This document shows positions 23,831-33,116 of a stretch of DNA of 48,380 bases, piece by piece. Every line of letters starts with the position of its first letter. The first letter of the stretch is position 1. The notes below the pieces were generated by a model. That model was not told the DNA's origin. It saw only the letters and a program-made list of their open reading frames with translations, and made no database searches. The DNA is from DASQPR01 sp035713725 (GTDB taxonomy: Bacteria; Actinomycetota; Actinomycetes; Mycobacteriales; Micromonosporaceae): assembly GCA_035713725.1 (NCBI GenBank), contig DASTMZ010000090.1:1-48380 (forward strand), in the 5' to 3' direction. Made by a program: the position numbers and the translations under genes.

Positions 23831-26800
23831 TCACCCGACCGTGTACGTATACGGCAGGTCGATCAGCTCGTCACCGCTGCCGGTGAGGAAGCCGAACGTG
23901 TCGATGTAGAGGTGACCCCGCACCACGGAGTGCGGCGCACCGGACGGTGTGATGGTGATCGTGATCGTGGCGCTCTGCCCGGGGAACAGGGTCACCGGGC
24001 CGGTTGCGGTCGGCGCCGCAACGTTGCCGACCGCCGAGGTAGACGTCGTCACGTGGGTACCCACGTTAATTTTGGCGGCCGTCGCCCGCCCCTGCCGCAA
24101 CAGACTCGCGATGGCCGGGTCAGCACCCGGATCGACGCCGGCCGCCCACACGTCACCAGTCGTGGAGCGCAGGGCCGGGTCGAACAGCTGGCCGTGCGCG
24201 ACCGCCGCGATGGTGAACGAGCCGGACGGCGCCGGACCGTTGAACGGACCGGTCTGACCGACGTCGGCGCCCCAGACGCCCTGGGACACACGCGGTGCGC
24301 TGACGTTGACCGTCGCCGAGTTGTTGACGTCAGCGGCGTAGACATCCGGGTTGCCCGACGAATAGAAGAAGTCGAGATTCACGCCGGTCGTCGCGACCGC
24401 CGCCGCGCGCAGGCTCGTCACATCCGTTGGTACTTGCCAGATCGGTACGATGCCGGGCGCGACTGGCAACTCGATCGGCTGCGTCGTGCCGGACAGTTCC
24501 GCGAGCGGAATATCGCCGGTGCTCGTGAGCCTGCCGTCGGCGAAATAGGTCAACGGCACCGCGCCGGTGTTCGTGACGCGGACCGGGATGTTGACCGGGT
24601 GACCGGCGGCGAGGACCGTCGACGCACGGTTCGGCAGCGACGCGGTCACCTTGACGGTGTTGAACGCCACGGTGGCGTGGAACCCCTGGCTCACCGCGAG
24701 CCCCGTAATCGGGTCGATGACGAGCAGCGAGAAGATCCAGCGACCGGGGATCGGATCGCGTCGATATAGCTGGAACCCGTTGCTCTGCGTCGGATTGCCG
24801 GCGTTGTCGAAGTTCACGTTCGACTGGAACGACGCGACCTGACCGTTCGGATCGGTCAGCACGCCCTCGATGATGTCGCCCGGGTCGTTGTCGAGCGTGA
24901 GCCCCAACGTCATGTCCCGTCGGCCGGCCGGCACATCGAGGTAGTACACATTGGACTGTCCGATGCCGAACACCGGGACGTTGCGGCCGTTGCCGCCGGT
25001 GACGACGCCGGTGAACGTGTTGCGCTGCTTGCTCGTCGGGATCACGGTGCGCAGCGTCAGCGGCACCGATGTCGCGGCGCCGCCGGAGCGGGTCACCTGT
25101 ACGGCGGCGGATACGTCACCGACCGACTTCGACAGCTTCGTGCTCACCTTCACCGTACGGCTGGCGTGTGCCGGGATGGTGACTGACGACGGCGTCACGG
25201 AGCCGGCCGTACCGAACTTTTGCGTACTGATCGCGAACTGCACCGGACCGTTGAACCCCGACGTCGTCGCGAGCACGAAGTACGCCGACCACGTGCCGGC
25301 CATCGGCAACCGTACGTCGACGTGGCCGAAATTCCCGTTGCCCTGCGGCACCGAGTAGGCCTGGAACCGGCCGCCCGGGTCGATCAGGTTCACGCGGATC
25401 GGCGAGATCGGCGTCGGCGCCGCGAACGACACGTCTAGCCGATCGGCGCCCTTCGGCACCGTAAACGTCTTGCGTACAAACGCTCTCGGCGCACCGTTGA
25501 AGTCGAGGAAACTCGGTGCGGTCGCCGCGTTCAACGTGACGGCGCCGGACTGCCTCGTGAGGAACGCGCCGAGCGTACGGGTGCCGAGCTTCACCGTCTG
25601 CGCGTGGGAGGACGTGTTCGTGAGGCTGAGCGACTCGCTCACCGTGCTGCCGCCATGCCCGATGCCGGTCAACTGTGTCGGGCCCGGGATGATCGCGTCC
25701 GACGTGCTCGCCGGCCTGCCGTTCCCGTCGCGCCATCCCTGCGCTGCCTGGACCGCGGCGAGCGTGTTGAGTTCGCCGGCGCCCTGCTCGTACGCGGGGT
25801 AGCCGAGATCGGTCGCGGTACCCGTCAGGAACTGCTTGACGAGCGCAGGGCTCGGGCGCGCGCCGTGGTGCGTCTTCTCGTACGCCTCGATGACGAGCGC
25901 CGCGCCGCCGGATACCAGTGGTGCCGACTCACTCGTACCGCCGAAGTCCTCGATCGGCGATGGTGCGCCCTTGAAGTCCGTGCACTCCTCATAGAGCGTC
26001 ACGTCCGGTGTGCACAACGCCCAGCCGGAGTCGCCCGGCGCGGCGAGGTCCGGAACTCGCGCCTGCTGCGACGTACCACCGCCGGACAGCGACGTGATGT
26101 TGTCGTTGGCCCACGTGCCGTTGTCGAGGTTCGCGCCCTCGAAGCCGGTCTGCTGGTAGAGCCGGAGGGTCGTGGTGCCGGCCACACTGATCACGTTCGG
26201 GTCCGTACCCGGCGACTGGAACGTCCCGTTCGTACCGGCGTCACCGGTACCCGACACGACCGTTACGCCGGCCGCGACCGCGGCGTCATCGGCGAGCGCG
26301 ATCGGGTCCATGGCGAAGTCCGGGAACGGGTTCGCGCCGAACGACTCGTTCAGCACGTCGACCTGTGCCACGTTCACCGCGTAGTCGATCGCCTCGATGA
26401 AGCGCGACTCGGGCGCGGTCGGCGCGTTGCCGAACACCTTCAAGCCAACCAGGCTCGCACCGGGCGCGACGCCACGCACGGTGATCGTGCAGCCGGCCGG
26501 CAACGGGTGCGCCGGGTTGACGAAGTTCGCCAGGTCATAGGACTGCCGCCCCTGGGCCGCGATCGAGCTCGCGTCGCCGAACGACTCGCCTCCGCCGGTC
26601 ACGGCGTCCAGACCGTCACCGGAGAAGTCCTGGTAGTCGACGATCACGTGGCTGCCGTCCGGCCGGACGAAGTCCGGGTTGTTGATGTCGATGCCGTCCG
26701 CGATCCAGGCAACCTTGACGCCCGAGCCGTCGACCAGGTTCTGCGCCTGCGGCGTCGACTTGTCGAGGAACGCGGTGTGCGTGGTCTGCAGCGCCTCCGG

Positions 26801-27277
26801 CTCGAGCAACGGCTTCGACGGGTCCGACGGGCAGATCGTTGACGTGTCGGTCGTGGCGCCCGACGCGCCGGATGCCGGCGGCGCGGTGTCCATCGTCGGA
26901 CGTGCGATCGGACGGTCCGGCACGATGGCCGCGACCGCCGGGTTCGACGCCAGCGAGCTCATCTGGGCCGGAGTCATGTTCGCTGCGAATCCGTTCACCA
27001 ACGTGAAGCCGCGGACGTTGCGCGCGCCCATCTTCTTCGCGCTGGCCAGCAGCGGCGCCTGGTCGCGCTGAGCAGCCAGCACCCGCGCCGAGGACATGGT
27101 CCTGCCGACCGCAAGGTTGGTGTGCTGGTCGCGCAGTAGCACGATGACGTTGCGCGCTGACCCGCTCGCGTTCGTTGCGCCCGGTGCCGCGGTGGCGGAT
27201 GACCAAGCGATCGACGATACGGCCAAGCCGGCGGCGAGGGCGGATGCGAGTAGCACCCGGCTTCGGACTCGGGGCAT
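23831..27277 (-). CDS. Secreted S8-fold serine peptidase, large, with altered active-site motifs
   Basis: 1148 residues: signal peptide (1-31, LLASALAAGLAVSSIAWSS), an I9-like inhibitor propeptide (about 42-121), a subtilase catalytic domain (about 185-515) and about 630 residues of beta-rich domains including jelly-roll and CARDB-like parts. The subtilisin Asp is Asp194 (VAWIADGIDINNPD) and the nucleophile Ser449 (FGGTSESAPL). The HGTH motif is absent: at its place stands Glu231-Ser-Phe-Gly-Asp235, followed by ASSIAAQG and the conserved GVAPGASL. The oxyanion Asn is also replaced by an Asp (SGTGDAG, Asp346). This is conserved in a family of large actinobacterial subtilases as far as I remember, so it is probably active or a real variant rather than decay. 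GGAG precedes the ATG at 27277. Followed by a double hairpin terminator. Confidence 0.9.
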   Translation of the reverse strand: MPRVRSRVLLASALAAGLAVSSIAWSSATAAPGATNASGSARNVIVLLRDQHTNLAVGRTMSSARVLAAQRDQAPLLASAKKMGARNVRGFTLVNGFAANMTPAQMSSLASNPAVAAIVPDRPIARPTMDTAPPASGASGATTDTSTICPSDPSKPLLEPEALQTTHTAFLDKSTPQAQNLVDGSGVKVAWIADGIDINNPDFVRPDGSHVIVDYQDFSGDGLDAVTGGGESFGDASSIAAQGRQSYDLANFVNPAHPLPAGCTITVRGVAPGASLVGLKVFGNAPTAPESRFIEAIDYAVNVAQVDVLNESFGANPFPDFAMDPIALADDAAVAAGVTVVSGTGDAGTNGTFQSPGTDPNVISVAGTTTLRLYQQTGFEGANLDNGTWANDNITSLSGGGTSQQARVPDLAAPGDSGWALCTPDVTLYEECTDFKGAPSPIEDFGGTSESAPLVSGGAALVIEAYEKTHHGARPSPALVKQFLTGTATDLGYPAYEQGAGELNTLAAVQAAQGWRDGNGRPASTSDAIIPGPTQLTGIGHGGSTVSESLSLTNTSSHAQTVKLGTRTLGAFLTRQSGAVTLNAATAPSFLDFNGAPRAFVRKTFTVPKGADRLDVSFAAPTPISPIRVNLIDPGGRFQAYSVPQGNGNFGHVDVRLPMAGTWSAYFVLATTSGFNGPVQFAISTQKFGTAGSVTPSSVTIPAHASRTVKVSTKLSKSVGDVSAAVQVTRSGGAATSVPLTLRTVIPTSKQRNTFTGVVTGGNGRNVPVFGIGQSNVYYLDVPAGRRDMTLGLTLDNDPGDIIEGVLTDPNGQVASFQSNVNFDNAGNPTQSNGFQLYRRDPIPGRWIFSLLVIDPITGLAVSQGFHATVAFNTVKVTASLPNRASTVLAAGHPVNIPVRVTNTGAVPLTYFADGRLTSTGDIPLAELSGTTQPIELPVAPGIVPIWQVPTDVTSLRAAAVATTGVNLDFFYSSGNPDVYAADVNNSATVNVSAPRVSQGVWGADVGQTGPFNGPAPSGSFTIAAVAHGQLFDPALRSTTGDVWAAGVDPGADPAIASLLRQGRATAAKINVGTHVTTSTSAVGNVAAPTATGPVTLFPGQSATITITITPSGAPHSVVRGHLYIDTFGFLTGSGDELIDLPYTYTVG

Positions 27278-27504
27278 GGATCACACTCCTACGCAGGATT
27301 GAGGTTCGTGATCAGCCTGCTTTTTCCAGACCCGACCGGAAAACCCATCCACTCCCTTGTATGCACCCTCGGTGCATGTCAGATGCGGATCGTCAACCCT
27401 TCCCGATCCCCTCACCGGCAACCGGATCGGCGGCTCGACGGTCGCGCGTGATTGGCGCCGCTTCGGGCACGCGCGCCCAGCCATGGCCGCCGGAGAATGT
27501 CGTC

Positions 27505-28053
27505 ATGACACGCGTCCGCCGATTCGCGGCCGTCGCAGCGTGCCTAGCGACCATGTCGCTCACTGCGTGTGCCGCCGACCGCATCCCCCATACGGATCAG
27601 CACACCGACGGGAGGCTTGAACGTGCGCCGATCTCACCCGCGACCGAGCGAGCCGCCGTCACACCCGACACGGCGACGTTGGCCGCACAGGCGCGTGACG
27701 ATGGTGAACCGCTCACCACCTACGTACGCCTCCGCGAAGGCACGATCTTCGTCGAGCCACCCATGCGTCCATTGGCCGTCGGCATCGACGTTCACGCCGC
27801 ACATGCCGCGGCATTAGCCCAGCCGGGTGCGACGCTTCCGGCGTTGCTCACGTGCCGGGTCGGCGTGTTGACCGACACCGAACTCACCGACACCGCCGGC
27901 AATCTGCTCTACGACCAAGTCCTGGTGTGGATGTGCTTCTGGGTCAACGTGATCGTCGGCCCCTCGGCGACACCCCGCGAGCACGAGAACATCATTACGT
28001 TCGTCGACGCCACGACGGGCCAGACCCTGTTCACCACCGGCGATGCGGTTTAG
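27505..28053 (+). CDS. Putative lipoprotein, unknown function
   Basis: 182 residues. A Sec/lipobox signal ends in LTAC (Cys22) after RVRRFAAVAACLATM, so the mature protein should be anchored to the outer face of the membrane. The ATG at 27505 has CGGAGA 8 bases upstream. The mature part shows an extended polar stretch and then an alpha/beta pattern with LLTCRVGVLTDTELTDTAGN, LLYDQVLVWMCFWVNVIVGP and IITFVDATTGQTLFTTGD; the last resembles the strand-turn-strand ends of outer beta domains. I do not recognise the family. It is divergent from the protease gene across a 227-base region that should hold both promoters. Confidence 0.75.
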   Translation: MTRVRRFAAVAACLATMSLTACAADRIPHTDQHTDGRLERAPISPATERAAVTPDTATLAAQARDDGEPLTTYVRLREGTIFVEPPMRPLAVGIDVHAAHAAALAQPGATLPALLTCRVGVLTDTELTDTAGNLLYDQVLVWMCFWVNVIVGPSATPREHENIITFVDATTGQTLFTTGDAV

Positions 28054-28112
28054 TGGGCGGGATCGAGCCGACGCGATCTAGCCGACGGGCGCCAGCGCAC
28101 GCACCTCGCCGC

Positions 28113-28783
28113 CTAGGCGCGTATGGCGTCGATCAGCGCGACGCGATCGTTCAGGCCGCGGCGGATGGACACCGCCCGTTGCAGGGATAGCGGCGGCACT
28201 CGGACCTGCCACTCGCGCCATCGCACGCTTTCCAGCGTCCGCGTCGCGATCAGCCCGAAGTCGGTGATATCCGGCTCGTCAGACGCGGCGGTGACGCCGC
28301 CTGCCCACTCGACGCGGCAGCCGACCACGCCGCGACCCCACCAGTCGCTCAGATGCCACTCGCCGCGCACGACCGGCTCTATCAGGCAGTCCACCAGCAG
28401 GTCGCCGACCCGTCGGGAATCGGGTCCGCTCACGATCAGATCGAGGTCGTGCGGGACGAGGTCGGCACCGCGCACCGCGGCGCCGCGCTACCGCCAAGCC
28501 ACCAGTCGATGTTTGCCGGGTTCAGGCGCGCGCACAGCTCGCTCAGCGCATCCCGCCACGGCACGGCCTCGAGACCGGCAATCTGGCGGAGCGCGGGTTC
28601 GAGAAGGCGATGCGTGTTGTCGAACGCCTCGTCGACGTGGTGCGCCCGCGCGTCGAAGGAGCGACACCAGCCGCCGTCGCGCGGCTCCCACCCGATGTGC
28701 TCCACCGCCGAGCGCAGCGGATCGTCCACGTCGTATGCCCAGAACTCGATCCGCTCCGGCATGTCACGTCGTTCAAGTCGCAT
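28113..28783 (-). pseudogene. Nucleotidyltransferase-like gene with a frameshift
   Basis: Two overlapping frames together make one nucleotidyltransferase. The upstream frame (start 28783; MRLERRDMPERIEFWAYDVD) runs to ANIDWWLGGSAA, the first half of the GS-x(n)-DxD motif. The downstream frame continues with VRGADLVPHDLDLIVSGPD. They join at 28476-28480, where five bases (CCGCG on the minus strand) stand where six are needed; one inserted base restores a continuous protein of about 223 residues. The rest (DWWGRGVVGCRVEWAGGV, LNDRVALIDAIRA) fits the same family. Either this is a recent pseudogene or a one-base deletion error in a GC-run. The codons immediately upstream of 28783 are a 15-base tandem repeat containing the only ribosome-site-like GGAG. 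Confidence 0.7.
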
Positions 28784-28826
28784 TGTCTCCAACCCACTTG
28801 TCTCCGACCCACTTGTCTCCAGCCCC
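28784..28826 (-). repeat. 15-bp tandem repeat upstream of the nucleotidyltransferase-like gene
   Basis: On the minus strand GGAGACAAGTGGGTC, GGAGACAAGTGGGTT and GGAGACA follow one another directly and end at the ATG at 28783. In the open frame they would code for GSETSGLETM. Each unit brings one GGAG, so copy number could move the ribosome site relative to the start. Whether the region is coding or leader is undecided. Confidence 0.6.
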
Positions 28827-28948
28827 GTCATCACGCGCCAGGTGATCGAGCCGCCGGCACCAGCCGCGTGGACGCTACTGCTGGGGTACGACCGTTCCGC
28901 ACGCCGGAATGCCACCGACGGTGGACGCGGAACGACTCGGCGGAACTC

Positions 28949-30844
28949 TCAGGTTCCGGATCGGTCCACGAGGCCTCGTACGTCCCAGATCCATGCGCCC
29001 TGGAGGTATGTGGCCGGGCCGAACAACTTCGTCGCGGCCGCGCGATACAGCGGCATGTTCGGTCCGGGGGTGACCACCACCAACGCGGCGCGACAGTAAC
29101 GCAGATCGGCGATGATCGCGGCCCGTTCGGTGGGCGTGATCGTCGGCACGGTGTGCGTCCGTCGGATCGAGTTAATGATGTCGAAGCTCGGCCGTGGTTC
29201 CGGGCTGAGCGACGGCTTCGCGCTGCCTGGCGCGGCCGGCCCGACGAAGTAACCGTTCGCGATCCGCATCTCGTCATTCGTCGCGGTCGACCACGAGATG
29301 AGTTGGGGTGCCAGGCGGACGGTAATCGGGAACGCGACAACCGAATGCGACTCGTCGACGTAGCGGTGCCACGTGCCGGTCGCCACGAAGTCCGGCACGG
29401 CGCGCGCCGGCTCGGCGGGGACCGGCATCGGTACGAGCGGCAGCACCGCGACGATCACGGCCGCCGCACCGAGAATCCTGCGCAATGAGACCAGCCGCGG
29501 TGGCGCGGCCAAGCGATCCATCGCCACGGCGATCAGCACCGCGGCAACGGGCAAGAGCGCGAGCCCGATCCGCGTCGGCGTCAGCGAGGCGAACACCGGC
29601 AGGGAGCGCAGCGCACGGTACGGACCAAACACCCGTACGCCACCGATTTGCACGGACGGACCGAGCGAGAGGATCAGCAGCACCACGCCGGCGATCGACG
29701 CGGCCAGCACGATTCGGTTACGTCGCAGCCAGATCGCAATTCCCGCGAGCACGAGCAGTGCCGGGCCGAGCGCGACGTTCTGTTCGCCACCGGGCCGCGC
29801 CGCTCCGGTAAGTCCGAGATGGCCGCCGAGCGTCGTGCTCGGCAACCGCCACAAGCCGCCGAGCGTCGTGCCAAGGTTCGCGGCCCCTGGCACCATGCCG
29901 CGCACGTGCTGCGGTCCGAAGAACTCATACCAAAGTGGGTACGTGAGGAGCGCGAACGCGACGCCGCCAGCGATCGCGAGGTTGACGAGGAACGGACGAG
30001 CACGCGAGCGTGCCTCCGCCGACGCAATCGCGAGAACGCCGGCGAACACCGCCGCCCCAATCGCGGTAACGAGCAGCGTCTCTTGGTTGAGGAACATCTG
30101 GTACGTGATGACGACGCCAAGTGCGACACCGCGGCGCCACCGACGTGTGGTGGCGGAGACGTCAAATGTCAGCCACAGGATCACCGGGATCAGGAAGTTG
30201 ATCACGAGATCGGCCTGGCCGGACACATGCGCGATCAGCCCCGGCCCGAAGCCCGCAATCGCGCCACCGACGGCCGCACCGAGCCGCGATCGCACGACCT
30301 TGCGCGACAGCAGCAGATACCAGGCGGCTGCCGTACCGGCCAGGCCCAACGCGGTCATTGCCAGGTAGCTCGCATACGCGCCGGCCACCGCGGTAAGCGG
30401 GGCGAACGGGATCGCGATGCCGAGCATTGACGTGTTGTCGAGCAGATTCACGCCGAGCGGCGCACCCATCTGCCGCGAAAGGAACGGGTTCTGCGGATGG
30501 CGCAGCAGATGGACTCCGTTGGCCAGGAACCACTCGAGGTCCATCTGGTCCGACGAGTTGTTGGGCGGCTGACCGTGGTCAAGCGGAAGGAACTGGGCGA
30601 GGACGATGACGGCGAGGGCTGCGTACGCAACTAAAACCAGCGCGTCGACCAACGTGAGGCGACGACGGGTGTCCGACCGCGTCGGTGCGCGGGTTGGCGT
30701 CTGGCCGGTTGGCGTCTGGCCAGTTGGTGTCGGGCCGGTCGTGTCGGGCGCGCACATGCAACCGGGGTCACGGCCGGGCCGGCTTGCTACATGATCGCTG
30801 GGAGCGCCGGGTGACGAGCATGGGTCGACGTCGGGGCCGCTCAT
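28949..30844 (-). CDS. Large polytopic membrane protein, GT-C-glycosyltransferase-like
   Basis: 631 residues from the ATG at 30844, chosen for its GGAG site at 6 bases; earlier starts at 30871 and 30889 (TTG) are open. After a 60-residue polar leader with repeated PTGQTPT, about eleven helices follow. The first outer loop holds PLDHGQPPNNSSDQMDLEWF and HPQNPFLSRQMGAPLG, a pattern of acidic and aromatic residues usual in GT-C-type mannosyl/arabinosyltransferase-like and related lipid-linked sugar enzymes. A C-terminal outer domain of about 150 residues (DFVATGTWHRYVDESHSVVA to the end) completes it. I assign it only as a likely polyprenyl-sugar-dependent glycosyltransferase or undefined membrane protein. 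The upstream lipoprotein gene lies 110 bases away on the same strand. Confidence 0.7.
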   Translation of the reverse strand: MSGPDVDPCSSPGAPSDHVASRPGRDPGCMCAPDTTGPTPTGQTPTGQTPTRAPTRSDTRRRLTLVDALVLVAYAALAVIVLAQFLPLDHGQPPNNSSDQMDLEWFLANGVHLLRHPQNPFLSRQMGAPLGVNLLDNTSMLGIAIPFAPLTAVAGAYASYLAMTALGLAGTAAAWYLLLSRKVVRSRLGAAVGGAIAGFGPGLIAHVSGQADLVINFLIPVILWLTFDVSATTRRWRRGVALGVVITYQMFLNQETLLVTAIGAAVFAGVLAIASAEARSRARPFLVNLAIAGGVAFALLTYPLWYEFFGPQHVRGMVPGAANLGTTLGGLWRLPSTTLGGHLGLTGAARPGGEQNVALGPALLVLAGIAIWLRRNRIVLAASIAGVVLLILSLGPSVQIGGVRVFGPYRALRSLPVFASLTPTRIGLALLPVAAVLIAVAMDRLAAPPRLVSLRRILGAAAVIVAVLPLVPMPVPAEPARAVPDFVATGTWHRYVDESHSVVAFPITVRLAPQLISWSTATNDEMRIANGYFVGPAAPGSAKPSLSPEPRPSFDIINSIRRTHTVPTITPTERAAIIADLRYCRAALVVVTPGPNMPLYRAAATKLFGPATYLQGAWIWDVRGLVDRSGT

Positions 30845-30955
30845 CGACGACTCCGCGGCTCGCTCCGGCATGGCATCGACCCTGGTCAAGTCACATTTCG
30901 GCTAATTGCCAGCCAATCTACCTCGGCAGCCGCGAGTGGCCGGGCGGTTCACCGA

Positions 30956-31600
30956 CTAGGGCTCGAAGATCTGGTCGACCGAGTTGATCACGTCATCGTG
31001 GAACGTCAGCGCGTACAGCGCGCCAAAGTAGTGCGGCGCGCCGGGGTACTTGTCCTGATCGCCCGCTGCGATGGGCTGGGCGAGGTTATCCGGCAGATAG
31101 GTCGACAGGAACGCGCTAGCCGACATCGGTTGCGCCAAGCCCTGTGGGTTCGTCACGACCTTGGCCGACGGCGAGAACTCCACGGTCTTGTGGACGTACG
31201 TGTCGACGTTGATGTAGTCGTTCGGGATGCCGTCCGGCGGGACAGTCTGGCCGTGCGACGTCAGGTAGTTCTTCGCGTCGTTTCCGGTCAGGTGGTGTAC
31301 GAGGCCGATGACGAGCGTTCCGTTCTTGTTGATCGAGAGAACCCACGCGTCATAGGTCTTGCCGTCCGCGAAGTACATTGCCGGCGGAGCGGACGCAACG
31401 GGTGGAGCCGACGGTGTTGCGGCGGTTGACGTCTGCGCTCCGCCGGTGGACGTGGCCGACGTGGCGGTCGCGGCACCTGCCGGCACTGGGCCGCTGGCGG
31501 TACGGGCATTGGCCGCCTTGCCACAGGCCGCAAGCGCGAGGCACACCATAACGGACAAGGCGCCGACAAACAGGATCCGGCGCGCGGGCAAATCAGTCAT
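30956..31600 (-). CDS. Putative lipoprotein, unknown function
   Basis: 214 residues with a clear lipobox: LFVGALSVMVCLALAACGKA, Cys26. After it comes a 45-residue Ala/Thr/Ser/Pro linker (typical of actinobacterial surface lipoproteins) and a mature domain of about 135 residues: MYFADGKTYDAWVLSINKNG, LVIGLVHHLTGNDAKNYL, INVDTYVHKTVEFSPSAKVV and YFGALYALTFHDDVINSVDQ. I do not recognise the fold. GAGGTTGAG precedes the ATG. It is 110 bases upstream of the GT-C-like gene and divergent from the SMP-30-like gene with 318 bases between. Confidence 0.75.
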   Translation of the reverse strand: MTDLPARRILFVGALSVMVCLALAACGKAANARTASGPVPAGAATATSATSTGGAQTSTAATPSAPPVASAPPAMYFADGKTYDAWVLSINKNGTLVIGLVHHLTGNDAKNYLTSHGQTVPPDGIPNDYINVDTYVHKTVEFSPSAKVVTNPQGLAQPMSASAFLSTYLPDNLAQPIAAGDQDKYPGAPHYFGALYALTFHDDVINSVDQIFEP

Positions 31601-31918
31601 CTCAACCTCGCGATCGATGGGTCGTCGCGGTTCATGATGCGAGTCCTGTCAAATGTCGACACAGGCGTCACACAGGCGTTGGCTTCGCCACCAACGTCGC
31701 CGGTCGCGACAGCCGATGCTGGATGTCCGATGCCAGACACCAGATGCGGTATCTGCTCGATCGTCCCTACTGGACTTCTGGCCGGCGCACATCACCCGAG
31801 CCGGGGCGTCTCCACTGCCAGCCAATATCGGGTACCCCTCGCATCTCTTCGGAAGCATTGCTAAACGTCTGGCTGTAGCTATTGTCAGACCATTGGTCCT
31901 TACGAAGGAGGCATCGAG
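31601..31918. other. 318-base region between divergent lipoprotein and SMP-30-like genes
   Basis: No supported gene. It holds the promoter at 31858-31885 for the plus-strand gene. It is noticeably less GC-rich near the right end. On the left is a direct pair of ACACAGGCGT (31667-31682 region), which may be chance. Confidence 0.4.
31858..31885 (+). promoter_or_regulatory. Sigma-A-like promoter of the SMP-30-like gene
   Basis: TTGCTA at 31858-31863, a 16-base spacer, and TATTGT at 31880-31885 form a good vegetative promoter. The transcript would start near 31892 and include the AAGGAGG ribosome site at 31905-31911. Confidence 0.5.
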
Positions 31919-33091
31919 GTGGATGTAACTCGACGCACCGCCTGGCGAGCGTCGGTGCTGCTCGCGGCGGCCGTTGCCACGACCGGCGTACTGGTTGGCT
32001 GGGCGCATGGTGCAAGCGCCGTCCGAGGTTCGTCGGTCGTGTTCCCCGGCGGCGCCACGTGGACGACGGTCTTTACCGGCACCAAGGCCGGCATCGAAGG
32101 TCTCACCGGCGACAATCACGGCAATCTCTATGTGGCGGAGCGCGGTGGTGGCAGCAACCCATGCCCGGTGTGGAAGATTGCAGTTGCCAGCGGCGATACC
32201 ACTCAGGTCGGATCCGTCCCGGGCCCGTGTTCGCCGAGCGGACTCGCGTTCGGGCCCGATGGGCGCCTCTACGTAACCGGCGCCGACGCACCCGCGCTCG
32301 ATCAGATCGACGTCCTGACCCCGGGTGACGCGACCGCCGAGGCGACCGTCTTCGCGACCGGCGTCGCGCAGGCCAACGGCATCGCCTTCGACGGCCACGG
32401 CAACCTGTGGGCGACCGACGGCAACGAAAAGCAGGGCGTCGTCTACCGGGTCGGGCCGGACGGCGGTGCGGCGACCGAGGTGTTCCGGGTTCCGCAGATG
32501 GCCAATCTGGTCGGCGTCGGCCGGCAGAACGGCACGCTGCAGGGTACGTCGCCGAACACGGCGAATCCGCAGGACATCGTCGCAAACGGGATCGTGTTTA
32601 CCCGGTCCGGCGAGATGGTGGTCGCTGACACTGCGCGCGGAGCGCTGTGGCGGGTGAGCCTGGACAGTCACGGCAACGTGACGAGCCCGGTCGGGTGCGA
32701 TTCGACCTACACCGCGGACACGCTGTGCCTGGACGACGTGTTTGTGGAGAGCCCGTACCTCGAGGGCGCTGACGGGATCGCGCTCGACGCGGCGGGCCGA
32801 GTTTGGGTCGACGCAAACGAACGTCAGGCGATCGTCGTCGTCGACGACCGCGGCGTGCCGAGCGAGTTCTTCCGCGACCCGGTGGACCCGACGACCGGCC
32901 GGCGCAACGGTGGTCCGCTCGAGACGCCGACCAGCCCGGTGTTCCTCGGCCATACGTTGTGCACGACCAGCTCGGACGGCAACCGGCGGGACAACTTCCC
33001 GAACTCCGGCGGTGAGGTCACGAACATCGGCAAGATCTCGTGCCTCGATGAACCAGTCAGCGCGACCGGGCTCGCGCTGCCGGTGCGCTGA
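31919..33091 (+). CDS. Secreted SMP-30/gluconolactonase-like beta-propeller protein
   Basis: 390 residues from a GTG start with an excellent AAGGAGG site 7 bases upstream. A signal peptide (VLLAAAVATTGVLVGWAHGA, cleavage likely after ASA) is followed by a six-bladed propeller pattern of SMP-30/NHL type: GLTGDNHGNLYVAERGG, GLAFGPDGRLYVTGAD, GIAFDGHGNLWATDG, GIVFTRSGEMVVADTARG and GIALDAAGRVWVDANERQA, one per blade. Members bind a divalent metal in the central channel and hydrolyse lactones or similar esters, but this one could be just a binding protein. Several Cys (PCPVWK, VGCDSTYTADTLCLDD, HTLCTTS, ISCLDE) probably form outside disulfides. A strong hairpin terminates it at 33117. Confidence 0.85.
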   Translation: MDVTRRTAWRASVLLAAAVATTGVLVGWAHGASAVRGSSVVFPGGATWTTVFTGTKAGIEGLTGDNHGNLYVAERGGGSNPCPVWKIAVASGDTTQVGSVPGPCSPSGLAFGPDGRLYVTGADAPALDQIDVLTPGDATAEATVFATGVAQANGIAFDGHGNLWATDGNEKQGVVYRVGPDGGAATEVFRVPQMANLVGVGRQNGTLQGTSPNTANPQDIVANGIVFTRSGEMVVADTARGALWRVSLDSHGNVTSPVGCDSTYTADTLCLDDVFVESPYLEGADGIALDAAGRVWVDANERQAIVVVDDRGVPSEFFRDPVDPTTGRRNGGPLETPTSPVFLGHTLCTTSSDGNRRDNFPNSGGEVTNIGKISCLDEPVSATGLALPVR

Positions 33092-33116
33092 CACCGCGTT
33101 AACGCACAAGCAAAGA

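Noticed and set aside
25604..26842. 412-codon plus-strand frame opposite the protease
   Set aside because: Arg/Val/Glu-rich antisense shadow without start signals.
31649..33109. 486-codon minus-strand frame opposite the SMP-30-like gene
   Set aside because: The plus strand has a strong ribosome site, promoter, signal peptide and repeated propeller blades.
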